The position numbers and the translations under genes were made by a program. The notes below the pieces were generated by a model that did not search any database, was not told where the DNA came from, and saw only the letters and a list, made by a program, of their open reading frames with translations. A stretch of 64,000 nt of DNA. It comes from Mactromeris polynyma (lineage: Eukaryota > Mollusca > Bivalvia > Venerida > Mactridae). Where the stretch lies: assembly GCA_032209605.1 (NCBI GenBank), contig JASFXZ010000039.1, positions 4,712,001 to 4,776,000 of the forward strand, read 5' to 3'. Shown piece by piece: positions 1 to 10,830 of the stretch (its first letter is position 1; each line of letters starts with the position of its first letter).

Positions 1-111
1 ATGAAAAATGAAGGCGAATAGGATTTTCAACATACTAAGGGAACGGCGATCCCAAAACTACAGGGAGACATAAGTATACATACAAGTAAACAGTTTCAAA
101 TTTAATGTGAC

Positions 112-1252
112 ACAAAACAAGCGTAACTGATGGATTCAAATACACAAGCGTAACTGATGGATACAAATACACAAGCGTAAATGATGGATACAAATACACA
201 AGCGTAAATGATGGATACAAATACACAAGCGTAAATGATGGATACAAATACACAAGCGTAACTGATGTATACAAATACACAAGCGTGAATGATGGATACA
301 AATACACAAGCGTAAATGATGGATACAAATACACAAGCGTAAATGATGGATACAAATACACAAGCGTAACTGATGGATACAAATACACAAGCGTAAATGA
401 TGGATACAAACAGGAGAACAACATTGCGTAACTGATGGATACAAATACACAAGCGTAAATGATGGATACAAATACACAAGCGTAACTGATGGATACAAAT
501 ACACAAGCGTAAATGATGAATACAAATACACAAGCGTAACTGATGGATACAAATACACAAGCGTAACTGATGGATACAAATACACAAGCGTAAATGATGG
601 ATACAAATACACAAGCGTAAATGATGGATACAAATACACAAGTGTAACTGATGGATACAAATACACAAGCGTAAATGATGGATACAAACAGGAGAACAAC
701 CTTGCGTAACTGATGGATACAAATACACAAGCGTAACTGATGGATACAAACAGGAGAACAACCTTGCGTAACTGATGGATACAATTACAAAAGCGTAACT
801 GATGGATACAATTACAAAAGCGTAAATGATGGATACAAACAGGAGAACAACCTTGCGTAACTGATAGATACAAATACACAAGCGTAACTGATGGATACAA
901 ATACACAAGCGTAACTGATGGATACAAATACACAAGCGTAAGTGATGGATACAAACAGGAGAACAACCTTGCGTAACTGATGGATACAAATACACAAGCG
1001 TAACTGATGGATACAAATACACAAGCGTAAGTGACGGATACAAATACACAAGCGTAACTGATGGATACAAATACACAAGCGTAAATGATGGATACAAATA
1101 CACAAGCGTAAATGATGGATACAAATACACAAGCGTAAATGATAGATACAAATACACAAGCGTAAATGATGGATACAAACAGGAGAACAACCTTGCGTAA
1201 CTGATGGATACAAATACACAAGCGTAAATGATGGATACAAACAGAAGAACAA
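112..1252. repeat. 27-bp minisatellite with interspersed 35-bp variant units
   Basis: About 40 head-to-tail units. The main unit is 27 bp (acaaatacacaag + cgtaactgatggat), with a C/A choice in cgtaaCtga/cgtaaAtga. A 35-bp variant, in which cacaag is replaced by caggagaacaacctt, occurs about seven times (near 409, 690, 747, 839, 954, 1179 and a decayed one at 1239). Because 27 is a multiple of three, all three minus frames stay open, and each 35-bp unit moves the frame. This explains the long low-complexity minus-strand ORFs (repeats such as LYPSVTLVY, CICIHQLRL and VFVSISYAC). No start context, splice site or non-repeat sequence supports a protein. Confidence 0.95.
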
Positions 1253-2346
1253 AATTGGAACGGTCAATGGCAAAAATGGCAGTATCATAACCTCCCTGTA
1301 ACAACTTTTTAAGCTAAAGTTTTTTTTCTAAACATCATTTCTCTGTGTCACTTATCTCTGCTCTCTGTCAAAACCCGATTACTATAAACCCATTTAAAAC
1401 CGTATGTTCCATTTTTGATCTATTACATATAGGTATTTTTCGGCGCAGCCGTACTAACGTGGCTTTGTTTTTCGTATAGCAGTGATGTATAAACCAATCA
1501 AATCTTACGTTAACCACGAAGCCAACTTCTCTTCAACCGAAACACGTTTGTAACCTTGACGCGGATTGGTTAACCTTTCTATAAGGGGTACGAAATCTAT
1601 TTTGGATCTGGAGTGACCAGCAATCGTAACTTCTCGGCATTTTTTATGTTGCAGCACAAATCTTGACCTTCAAATTGCGCCGACCATCTTTTTTCAAGAT
1701 ATTTCTTGTTTCGTTTAATTCAGAACATGTACAGTAAACGTCCCACTCGCTCTCAACTTGTCGTGAATCATAGGTGTTACTTTGTAATAATAAATAAAGT
1801 ATTATGTACTCAATTTGAGTTAACATAAAAGTTACAATGTTCTATGTCTTATAATAGTGTAGATCTCAAAAAGAGCTTTCAAACGGTATACAAACTGCAT
1901 TTTGTTAAAACATGGTGGAATCGAGGCTACGACTTGCGTATATTCGATGTCCCGGGGCAAGGTCTGTTTTGTGGAGTTTCGCGATAAAACACGAACAGAA
2001 TCTGGATTTTCTATTGTCAAACTGCGTAGCAAATAGTGGGTACAAAACAATATTTTACCATTTGAACAAAATACGTATCACAATGTGCTCTGCTAATGGA
2101 TTAGTCACCTTATCAAGCAACCGTTACAAGTCTATGGAGCTAAGCGTATATCTAAATGGAGTTCTATTTATACATGATGTATTCCTTGTATAAATTTATA
2201 ATGATATTTTTACCAGAACTTATGAAATTAACAAAAAGGCGTATACGCGTATTCAGATTTCAAGATGCTACTTCAACCACTGTATTGTCAAAGCAAATAT
2301 ACGCAATGTATATGACAAGTTTTAAGTACAATGTAATATGTTACAG
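1253..2346. other. no recognisable feature
   Basis: AT-rich single-copy-looking DNA between the minisatellite and the first supported exon. Short ORFs on both strands (for example minus 1832-2050 and plus 1912-2193) overlap one another, lack splice support and show no family resemblance. Confidence 0.5.
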
Positions 2347-3355
2347 AGAGGTGTTTGCCGCAACCACACTTGTGCAGACGACGAACAATGTTTCCCGACC
2401 GGAAATCGTTATGTGTGCAAGATTGCAAGTAAGATACACAAGCAATATGTTTTTATACGCTATTTAGAAAAAAATCAACAATGTGGCAATATAACAACGA
2501 ATTTTGTATTATGATGCTTTTATCTCATCTGTTCTGAAAACAACTCAAGGTTTGAAGTCAGGTTGTGTCAATTAAGGTTCGTCCTTGCGCCGTCTTCTCT
2601 AACAAGATTGGCTTTTGTTCCGCTCCTGTCCTTGATATGATCGATCAGATTAATAGCATTTTTGGTTAGTCGATCCTCTGCAACCATTGACCAGGATGGT
2701 ACTCTTGTGATAGTCCTCTACTGAATTTGTGTTTCTCTCTTTTTTACCTTGAACATGAATGATTTCTGATTTCTCAATACTTTGAAGGACTAATTTTCAG
2801 AACCATGTTGCCAAATTCAACCAAATATTACAGTAATTTTCCATTAAATGGGCTTTCTACCGAGATCGATTTTGTTCTTGCTCAATATTCAATATTGTGA
2901 ATAGGACTTTATAATTGGTTGATTTATTATCATGACGTGCGAAACCATTAAAAACCATGCAGTACTACGAAATGTATGTAATGCACGTATGAATATTTCA
3001 TGGTGTTAAAATTAAACTACCCGGGTATTTCATTTTATCAATTTTATAATCCTGTATATTTATCACCGTTGTAGGTGCAGAATTATGCCTGCAGAATCCA
3101 ACGTCATTGAGTTGTTACAAGAGATATGCGGACAAGGATTTGTATGGCTACGATCTTCATTCTGACGTAGTTAACGGAACTGTTGAAAAGTGTGTAATGT
3201 TTTGCAACACAGCTCATCCGACGTTTAAATCTTTCCTTTATGTTACTTACAGTAACAGATGCATTTGCAAGAGTATGTCTGTCTGGACGTTTCTTAAAGG
3301 CGGTAATTCAATGGAAACAGTATTTGGTGCATCCACATATGAGCGTTTGTTGTAA
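2347..3355 (+). CDS. cysteine-rich WSC-like secreted protein, last two exons (copy 1)
   Basis: Two exons are supported: 2347-2428 (acceptor ttacag, donor gtaaga) and 3075-3355 (acceptor ccgttgtag, stop TAA). The first leaves one base over and the second supplies two, so the frame joins exactly. Exon one encodes a Cys module GVCRNHTC...EQC...YVC. The last exon encodes a ~93-residue tail with LCL, CYKRYADKDLYGY, TVEKCVMFC and CICKS. The spacing CY...TVExCxxxC...CxC resembles a WSC carbohydrate-binding domain (six Cys in this exon). The 5' exons and signal peptide were not found, so export is inferred from the Cys content. The open frame can be entered at a TTG at 3107, but the splice acceptor explains the upstream residues better. 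An AATAAA lies 137 bp past the stop. A small EGF- or PAN-like fold is an alternative reading. Confidence 0.65.
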
Positions 3356-3377
3356 TGTACAGATTGTCTAAGATTGT

Positions 3378-3428
3378 CTTACTTGGTCCAGCTAAACTAA
3401 GACTTACTTGGTCCAGCTAAACTAAGAC
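3378..3428. repeat. 25-bp direct repeat in 3' UTR, two copies
   Basis: The segment ttacttggtccagctaaac(taagac) is present twice back to back, just after the stop codon of the WSC-like gene and absent after copy 2. Confidence 0.85.
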
Positions 3429-3491
3429 TGTTTTAATCACACAGTATTAGTTTATTTACCTATGTATCGCGTTTATGATATTGCATAATGA

Positions 3492-3497
3492 AATAAA
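3492..3497 (+). other. poly(A) signal AATAAA, WSC-like gene copy 1
   Basis: First AATAAA downstream of the TAA stop at 3353-3355. It is consistent with a short 3' UTR ending near 3515. Confidence 0.45.
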
Positions 3498-3576
3498 TAT
3501 TGTGGAAATGATTTCTGTGTCAGGATACATTAAGTATATTTACAATGTATTTACCAAATATATTTGTATCGATATA

Positions 3577-3753
3577 CAGTAATATCTCACTTAAAGACCA
3601 CCTCAATAATAAGACCACCTCAATATAAAGAACACAATTTTCAAGTCCATTTCACAGTTTTGCTCTTTATTCAACCTCAATATTTTGACCACCTCAACAT
3701 TAAGACCTGTTTTCAAGGGTCACAATGGTGGTCCTATTATCGAGGTTTTACTG
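3577..3753 (+). mobile_element. pogo/Tigger-type MITE, 177 bp
   Basis: Starts CAGTAATATCTCACTTAAAG and ends CGAGGTTTTACTG, flanked by TA on both sides (3575-3576 and 3754-3755). The interior repeats the phrase accacctcaataat/taagacc in both orientations. CAGT...ACTG ends with a TA target duplication are typical of the pogo/Tigger branch of Tc1/mariner. Related copies lie at 38448, 40958 and 54144. The open frame across it is incidental. Confidence 0.75.
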
Positions 3754-3755
3754 TA

Positions 3756-4357
3756 CATATATTTAATTTGTGTAAATAAATATACTTAAAACAATGTACG
3801 TGTACTCTAAATCATATTAAATAATCATTACTTAAATAAATATCAAAACAGGCAATCGATACAAGTAAGTATAAGTACAAGGGATTAATGCAAAGATATG
3901 TGTATTTATACACAAACACCCATGTCTAAACATTCGCATTTAGAGTATTAACTGCTCGAAACGACACCTGTTCAATACGACAACCTGCCTCATTCGACAT
4001 GATCAGACAGTATAGGCAAACGTGCTACTAAATTTATATTAATAGCAAAATGGCATATGAATATATGGATTTTTACTATTTATCAGTTTGATCCTGTAAT
4101 TCAGAATTCCGATAATTTCTGTTCTCATTGTATTCAACTTTACCATAAAGAAGCACAATGGGAAATGGTATAATAACATATTATCAGGATGAATTACACA
4201 TGAATAATTTAGAGTTAGATTCTAATGACAAGTTTAACTGAAATAGCCTATGGCGATATCACAATAACATAGGCAGGTTTAAGAAACACTATGAATCCAG
4301 AAGCCGAAATAAATACACTGGCATAATGACCAGCAATACAAGGCTCCCTGTGAATAT
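3756..4357. other. no recognisable feature
   Basis: AT-rich DNA without supported exons, tandem structure or inverted termini. Confidence 0.5.
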
Positions 4358-4566
4358 CGGTCACAGTTGGTAGAGCGCAGGGCAGTCACCCGGGTAGTAC
4401 GGGTTGATTTCCGGGCGGGGCAGGTCATGTCCCATGTGACATTTGGCTGCGGTCATTTATCATCCGCCTCTGATTTACGTAGAGAAGTTGTCAGTACTGG
4501 TTGATTATAAGTCCAAACAAATAGGTGAGATAGGCTGACCGCCGTATATAACTGAAAACCCAATAC
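4358..4566 (+). repeat. tRNA-derived SINE
   Basis: The head contains an A-box-like cagttggtagagcg and a decayed B-box gggttgatttcc at normal tRNA spacing. It is followed by a non-tRNA body (gcaggtcatgtccc...gccgtatataactgaaaa) of a style common in bivalve SINEs. Too degenerate to be a working tRNA gene. Confidence 0.7.
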
Positions 4567-5386
4567 AACAAAAATCAATAACATAACAAGTCTGATGTAC
4601 CTATGTCAGTGGTGACAGTCACTATTGTATCAATAGTTTCTGTGCTATGTATGCTCTTTAAAATGACCAGATGGCACATACAGAAGGGAAATCTACAGCA
4701 CACAATATAATCATAATAGTTCAGGAACAAAATTGAATATTTAGAGTTTAATTACAATGAAACAAATAGCACTGAACAAACATTGATACATATTAAGTGC
4801 ACTGCTACAAAAACTCTCAAAGATTCATGACCAAATACATATATCGTACACATGATGAAAAAAAGGCAACAATGACAAGGCACACACATACACAAAGGTG
4901 CTTATAGGAAAAGGAAATACATCTACATGTAGTTTAAAGGTTGCACCCAACCACACGCTAATCCTACAATTGACCAAATAAACGGCGTAAATAAGACAAC
5001 CCCCACATGACCACTCCCCAGCATTAGCGACGGCGAATGTAGGATAACATATGTAGAAACCACTTAAATATGTACTCGATGCCTTATCAGAAGCCGGAGC
5101 ATGTGGAGAGAAGTTGTCGAGGATATGTGACAAGACGAGCAAACTACAAACTCACAATATACACATTCATTCAGTTTTCGGGTTATGGAGGGATCGCCAT
5201 CATCCACAGTAACGTCATGAATATACTCGTATGGATGAAAAAGAATTAAATAAACACGAAATGAAACAGACAGAGTCAGTTTGTACACTAATTAAAACAT
5301 AAGCGTCTAGATTTCTCAATACACACGGCCCTTTCAACTGTATAAAATGCACATAGCATTGAGGCATAATACACACTGTCATAATA
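4567..5386. other. no supported gene
   Basis: Contains two overlapping minus-strand ORFs (4825-5142 and 5064-5288) in different frames, without splice or family support. The region ends where the duplicated WSC block begins. Confidence 0.5.
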
Positions 5387-5939
5387 TTGTTTTATGATGC
5401 TTTTATCTCATCTGTTCTGAAAACAAGTATGTGAGACTTTGAAGTCAGGTTGTGTCAAGGTTCGTACTTGCGCCATCCTCCCTAACATGACTGGCTTTTG
5501 TCCAGCTCCTGTACTTAATATGATCTACTAGATTAATTGCACTTTTGGTTAGACGATCCTCTGTAACCATAGCTTAGGATGTGACTCTGTGATAGTTGTC
5601 TACTTAATTTGTGTTTCTCTCTTTTATACCTTGAACATGGATGATTTCTGAATTCTCAATGCTTTGAATGACTCATTTTCAGAACCATGTAATTTTCCAT
5701 TAAATGGGCTTTTTACCGAGATAGATTTTGTTCTCGTCTCAATATTCAATACTGTAATTAGGACTTTATAATTGGTTGATTTATTATCATCACGTGCGAA
5801 ACCATAAAAAAAACGTGCGAAAGAAGCACTACGAAATGTATGTAATGCATGTACACATACGTCATGGTGTTAATATTAAAATTAAATGGGTATTTCATTT
5901 TATCAATTTTATAATCCTGTATATTTATCACCGTTGTAG

Positions 5940-6220
5940 GTGCAGAATTATGCCTGCAGAATCCAACGTCATTGAATTGTTACAAACGATATGCGGACAA
6001 GGATTTGTATGGCTACGATCTTCATTCTCGCGTAAATAAAGGAACTGTTGAAAAGTGTGTAATGTTTTGCAACACAGCTCATCCGACGTTTAAATCTTTC
6101 CTTTATGCTACTTACAATAAAAAATGCATTTGCAAGAGCCTGTCTGTCTGGACGTTGCTTAAAAGAGGTAAAACAGTGACAAAAATATTTGGTGCATCCA
6201 CATATGAGCGTTTGTGGTAA
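5940..6220 (+). CDS. cysteine-rich WSC-like protein, last exon (copy 2)
   Basis: Second copy of the 3075-3355 exon, with the same acceptor (ccgttgtag at 5931-5939), the same phase and a TAA stop. It keeps all six cysteines and the CYKRYADKDLYGY and TVEKCVMFC motifs. The duplication (about 2503-3355 versus 5387-6220) includes the upstream intron but not the preceding Cys-rich exon at 2347-2428, and I did not find that exon before copy 2. Copy 2 may therefore be an orphan exon, an alternative last exon of the same transcript, or part of a gene with an unseen 5' end. No stop or frameshift is present. Most differences from copy 1 change the amino acid. Confidence 0.6.
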
Positions 6221-6640
6221 GATACAGACATGAATTATGGAAGCTGTACAAACAACTGATGCAGTGATGTAAAATCAATAATGACTAAGCTGAGGCTATC
6301 AAATTATTTTGAAAACAAAACTGTTATAAATACATGTATAAGCATGGCGAAAGAAAGTGTAAGACAACACTACTCAGACACGTGGTGTATCAGTTTTAGA
6401 AATATGTCAACATTGATAACTGATAATTATTATTGTTAAAGACACTTTCCAGAAAAATACGTTAAATTGAATCTACTGAATTATGAAAGATCATTTGCAT
6501 AATTTAGGTGCGGCCTTCTACCACTAAGCGTAAAAATTCGTCTTATATTTAAACAAAGTACTATATACCATCAGAAACAATACTTCTTTTCATAAGAAAC
6601 GTTTTGTATTATCTTTCAATTACCTTTGGACTTCATTTAA
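6221..6640. other. no recognisable feature
   Basis: Unannotated AT-rich DNA downstream of the second WSC-like exon. No AATAAA was seen close to the stop. Confidence 0.45.
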
Positions 6641-7070
6641 GTGAGACATGTTCAGAATGTTTGTCTCATTGAAATCTAGGACAAGTTAAAAAACTAGGTC
6701 ACTAGGTCCAATTATAGTGAAACCTTGTTAACACTCCAGCTGTTACATGTTTTACTTTATCTACATGAGAGTTGGTCAAAATGTTTGCATTAATAAGGTC
6801 ACGATTGAAACTGGGTCATCTGAGGTAAAAAAAACTAGGCCACATGATCAAATGATTGGAAATCCTTGATCATGAGGCTACATTTTCAATGGAACTAAAT
6901 AAAACTTGATCAGAATGTTTGTCTTAATAAAATGCAAGTCCAGTATGGTACTGGGTCATGTTGGGTCAAAAAGTAGGTCACAAAGTCAAATCATTGAAAA
7001 TCCTCTTGGACTCTCTTGCAGCCAACATGGCACTGTACGCGATATAGGGCCACAATGGCCCTCTTGTATA
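6640..7070. repeat. interspersed repeat with internal ~110-150-bp periodicity
   Basis: The phrases aatgtttg(t/c)...(a)aaactaggtca, gggtca and gaaaccttg/aaatccttg recur about three times, as in decayed tandem units of the GGTCA-rich repeats common in bivalve intergenic DNA. It ends with agggccacaatggccctctt, an imperfect palindrome. Confidence 0.5.
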
Positions 7071-7632
7071 TATAGATTTAATGAGTATATTTTATAATGG
7101 CTGACATGTCAGAGATATTTCGATTGTAGAATGGGAATCTTGATATAAACGGCTTTTCTGGATTAATGAGTTTACATGAATAATCGCGTATGAATGTCTA
7201 ATATGATCAAAGCACCGACACATTTCATGCTCAGTTCAAAGTAACAGCAATTGAAACAAATTAATTTCAACATAAAATAATGCATTAATGATGAAACAAT
7301 CAGTAATAACCACCACCTGCTGTATAACATTTGAATGAAAATCCGTTCGATTGTTTTATCTCTTTTGCTAAAATCCTTTTGGTACGTTTTCCGCATGCGT
7401 TAATATTGCGAATCATGAGATTCACTTTTGGGAGGTCGACCATTATGCAAATTGTAAAATTATAAGTGCACACTAGATAATTAAGGTAGTTGTTTTGTAT
7501 ATTCCAACATTCATTAATCTTTTACAAGAAATACATTCTACCTGTAACAATGAGGTTAAGATGTAGCGAAAATGTGTCAATATTCTGCCCGGTGTTCAGT
7601 TACGGCTAACAGTCGCGAATGTTTGTATTGTA
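7071..7632. other. no recognisable feature
   Basis: AT-rich. Short ORFs are present on both strands, without support. Confidence 0.4.
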
Positions 7633-7699
7633 TCCATTGTCGAACCCAGATCGCCGGGTTACAAGTCCAGCGCACTAACCACTGGACCACGGCCGCGGC
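7633..7699 (-). repeat. tRNA-like (Thr-type) pseudogene or SINE head
   Basis: On the minus strand the segment reads gtggtccagtggttagtgcg (A-box region), then an anticodon arm with loop CTTGTAA (anticodon TGT), then gggttcgaca (B-box). Acceptor and T stems do not pair, so it is a tRNA-derived relic. Confidence 0.5.
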
Positions 7700-8578
7700 T
7701 TGTTTGCATATGAACTATCCGCTTAGTTTTCTATATATCAGATTAAGTGCCCTAATACTACTTAAGCAACTTTACTTGGATCATTTAAGTGAATATAATT
7801 ATACATTATTAGAGCTATTATTAACATTGCCATTTTAAACGAGAAGACATGAACCGGATTTGTTCGATAGTACCAATTTCGGATAGACACAATTTTCGGA
7901 TAATTTATGACAATGTATAAACTTTGTCTATTTAAAGAGGACAGTGGTAAAATCCAATGATGAAGATTAAGATATAATTGATGAATTTCATCCCCAATCA
8001 AGTCAACCACTTATTCCCCCAAATTGAATTAAACTAGGCTCCTTATTATGATTTTTTGACTCATATTTCTTCCGTTGGACGCAAATCCTACTAATTCATA
8101 GTGAAAACCCTGACTTGTATGTTGATGTCGCATACCAAAATGCCTGGTATCCCCGGTTTACTTTGTCTGCTTCAGATATTTTTGACAGTTGTAAAAGTCG
8201 CCTTTGCGAAAGACTAGAATATACAACAAGTGGTCTTACGGAAAAGACGTTAAATAAATACAGAAAGAATCTGTGATAACATGTGACTTAATTCGAGATG
8301 TTGTTATTCAGGGTGACAATGGTTATACTGGATTTTCGGAACATACGACACATACTTTTGAATTCGTAGATGACTATTTTGAGAAGAAATGTTATTAATT
8401 GCTGTTTCTATAAGTTTGTTGATAGTACACAAAAAACTACAATGGAATGGAAAAAAATAAATTACATTATTCGATCTTAATATTGCTTTTTGATATCAAG
8501 AAAGTTGGAAGTTAAATGTTATATCAGTCTGAGTTAATGAGGGAAAGTATTGATATTTAACTACATGTATATGTTTTT
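7700..8578. other. no recognisable feature
   Basis: Long AT-rich stretch with only short overlapping ORFs. Confidence 0.5.
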
Positions 8579-8880
8579 CTAGGGAATCATTTAAAATAAG
8601 CAGCATGCAGACACTGCACATTAATTAAACATAGTATTACATGCTGTCTATACCGGTTGAACCAGTTTATGCTCTGCATGAATGGGAGCCTTTGGAGTCA
8701 TGATGCCGACACAACTAACGGCGTAAAGTTTTGCTAGGGTGTCATTTAAAACCAGCAGCATGCAGACACTGTTCATCAATTAAACATAGTATTTCATACC
8801 GTCTATACCTGTTGAACCAGTTTATGCTCTGCATGAATGGGAGCCTTGATGCCGCAAAAATTAACGACGTACACTTTGCG
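8579..8880. repeat. tandem duplication, ~155-bp unit, two copies
   Basis: The block from ctaggg-n-tcatttaaaa through agcatgcagacactg and gttgaaccagtttatgctct to gatgccg occurs at about 8579 and again at about 8734 with roughly 85-90% identity. The plus ORF 8731-9006 lies over copy 2 and has no other support. Confidence 0.85.
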
Positions 8881-9299
8881 TTGGATACAACAATAATATA
8901 TTATGCAATTGTCGTTCTTTTCAATAATGTAACAGCAACTCCATATTTGGTATTTGAGATACAACAAAACAAACAATATTCTGATTTAGCATGGCAAAAT
9001 ACATAAAATTGGAAAATGGGTATTATATGTTGAAAAATGCAGAAGTTATGAGAGAATTCAGTTCTAAAAAATAGTGAAATTGAGTTCCGCCGCTCATAAG
9101 CATTGATTATTGTTCCATAATGTCTTAAATTTCATTGACATTTTCCGATTTCTGAATTATACTACATATTTTCTGTGTTATGTGAAACTTGCAAAGAGTT
9201 AACATAACTGTATTGGTATTTTATTCAAATTCACTCAAATATTATTGATAGTTGCTATAACTATTTATCTCACATGACTATACTATTTTCCTTTTTTTT
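8881..9299. other. no recognisable feature
   Basis: AT-rich, with no supported exon or repeat. Confidence 0.4.
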
Positions 9300-9900
9300 G
9301 ACGAAGTCGCCACAATGGCAGACCGGTGTATGTGCCTCCGTCCGTCCAGATTGTCTTTCTCCGAACCATTATTTTGAAACATTGGAGGATTTTCAAATAA
9401 CTTTGCACACATGTTCACCATGATGAGGCAGTGTCGCGCGTAAGACCCATGTCCGTAGCTCGAGGGTCAATGTCACACTTGAAGGTCAAACATCAAAAAT
9501 CGGTCTAAAATATCTTGTCTGGACAATAGCACTGATATTCATGGAGAGATTTTCAAATTACTATATTCGAATGTTCACCATTAAGGGGCGGCGTGTCGCG
9601 TGCAATATCCATGTCCATAGCTGAAAGGTCAATATTACACTTTCCTTTATTGTGGGGTTATCAAATTACTAGACATATACTTCACTATGCAGCAAGTGTG
9701 TGTTGCGCTTAAAAGACCGTGTAAATAGCTCAAAGGTCAAAGTCACACTTAGAAAGGGTCTGGAAGATCTTTTCCAGAATATGAAACTGTCATTTATCGC
9801 GGGAGTATTTAAATTACTTGGCACAAATGTTCACCATGGTGAGATAGTGTGTCACATGCTAGAACCATACTCTACCGGTTCATAGCTCAAAACGTCAAAA
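9300..9900. repeat. degenerate tandem interspersed repeat, about four units
   Basis: Units share ttcaaat(a/t)act, (t)gttcacca(t), gtgtcgcg, ccatgtcc(g/a)tagct and (a)ggtcaa(t/a)gtcacactt. They start near 9388, 9549, 9653 and 9799. A gtccgtccaga tract sits at the head. The plus ORF 9700-9885 is incidental. Confidence 0.7.
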
Positions 9901-10020
9901 AAAGTTGGATCAATTCATATCAAATCGCAGGTTAGTTCAATGATAATAATCATCTTCGCGTTTTTCCTGATTTCGAAAAAGAACATATTAATGCGAAGAA
10001 ATGTCATATCAGCTTGTTCA

Positions 10021-10071
10021 TTATATAGCGTAATGGATAAGTGCAGACTTCCCGGGTTCGAATCCGGACAT
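10021..10071 (+). repeat. truncated tRNA-like sequence
   Basis: Contains tatagcgtaatggataagtg (D-arm and A-box-like) fused almost directly to cgggttcgaatccgg, a perfect B-box with a pairing T stem. The anticodon arm is largely missing. Confidence 0.5.
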
Positions 10072-10252
10072 TCACTGCTTTCATGTGTAAAACTAGCATG
10101 TTTTTCATGAATAGGTGTTGGTGTATCACAGAAAACTAGATAAATTTGTGTAAATATGAATGAAAAATATATAGTTCAGGATAACAGGATAAATAAAGAA
10201 AATATATACTAGAAGTATTAAATAATTTATCGCTGTGAATAAAAATAAAACA

Positions 10253-10332
10253 CGTATCCGAGACTTGAACCAGTAACCTCAGTTAACCTAAATTGCAGTG
10301 TGAATGCTTACCTCATTGAGCTACTGATGCGC
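10253..10332 (-). repeat. tRNA-like sequence, minus strand
   Basis: The minus strand reads tagctcaatgaggtaagc (A-box), then about 35 bp, then ggttcaagtct (B-box). The spacing fits a tRNA, but stems are incomplete. It lies 0.2 kb from another tRNA-like piece of opposite orientation. Confidence 0.5.
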
Positions 10333-10411
10333 ATACAGATATATGTGAATAATCATCTTTATATGTTATAAGCGCTTATTGACCGAGACTATAAATCAGC
10401 ACCATTTTTAT

Positions 10412-10830
10412 TATCCCCTCCGAAACGAAGGTTTTAGGAGGGGGGGATATTGGTTTGGCGTTGTCCATCCGTCCTCCCGTACTTTACACTTTGTTCCCGT
10501 CCGGAGCGATTTGTTGGTACTGGTTAGATAGATTGCATTGCAACTTTCTATGAATATATATATATGGGTATGGAAATAATTCACATCAAATGGGTCAAAT
10601 CCACCTGTGTATGACAGAGTTGTGGCTCTTTGTTACTTTCAATTATTAAATTAGCCTAATTTGTTCCCGTCCGGAGTCATATCAGGGTAGTGGTTGGATA
10701 CATTTAATGGAAACTTTCTATGAATATATAGATGGGTATGGGAATGATGCATGCACATCCAAAGTCAGGTCACAATCCACCTATGTATGACAGAGTTATG
10801 GTCCTTTGTTCCATTAATGTGTAGAACTTT
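10412..10830. repeat. interspersed repeat with hairpin head and two ~180-bp units
   Basis: Begins with an inverted repeat (cccctccgaaac...ttaggagggg). Two units then follow, each starting tttgttcccgtccggag (10491 and 10670) and sharing aactttctatgaatatata, tgggtatgg and tgacagagtt. Confidence 0.75.

Noticed and set aside
35..1304. Four long minus-strand ORFs (up to 400 codons) over the first 1.3 kb
   Set aside because: They are read-through of a 27/35-bp minisatellite in three frames, with no sequence outside the repeat to support a protein.
4825..5288. Two minus-strand ORFs of 105 and 74 codons as a membrane protein gene
   Set aside because: They overlap in different frames, have no splice logic joining them and show no recognisable family.
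7633..7699. Functional minus-strand tRNA-Thr(TGT) gene
   Set aside because: Acceptor and T stems do not pair; only the A- and B-box regions remain.
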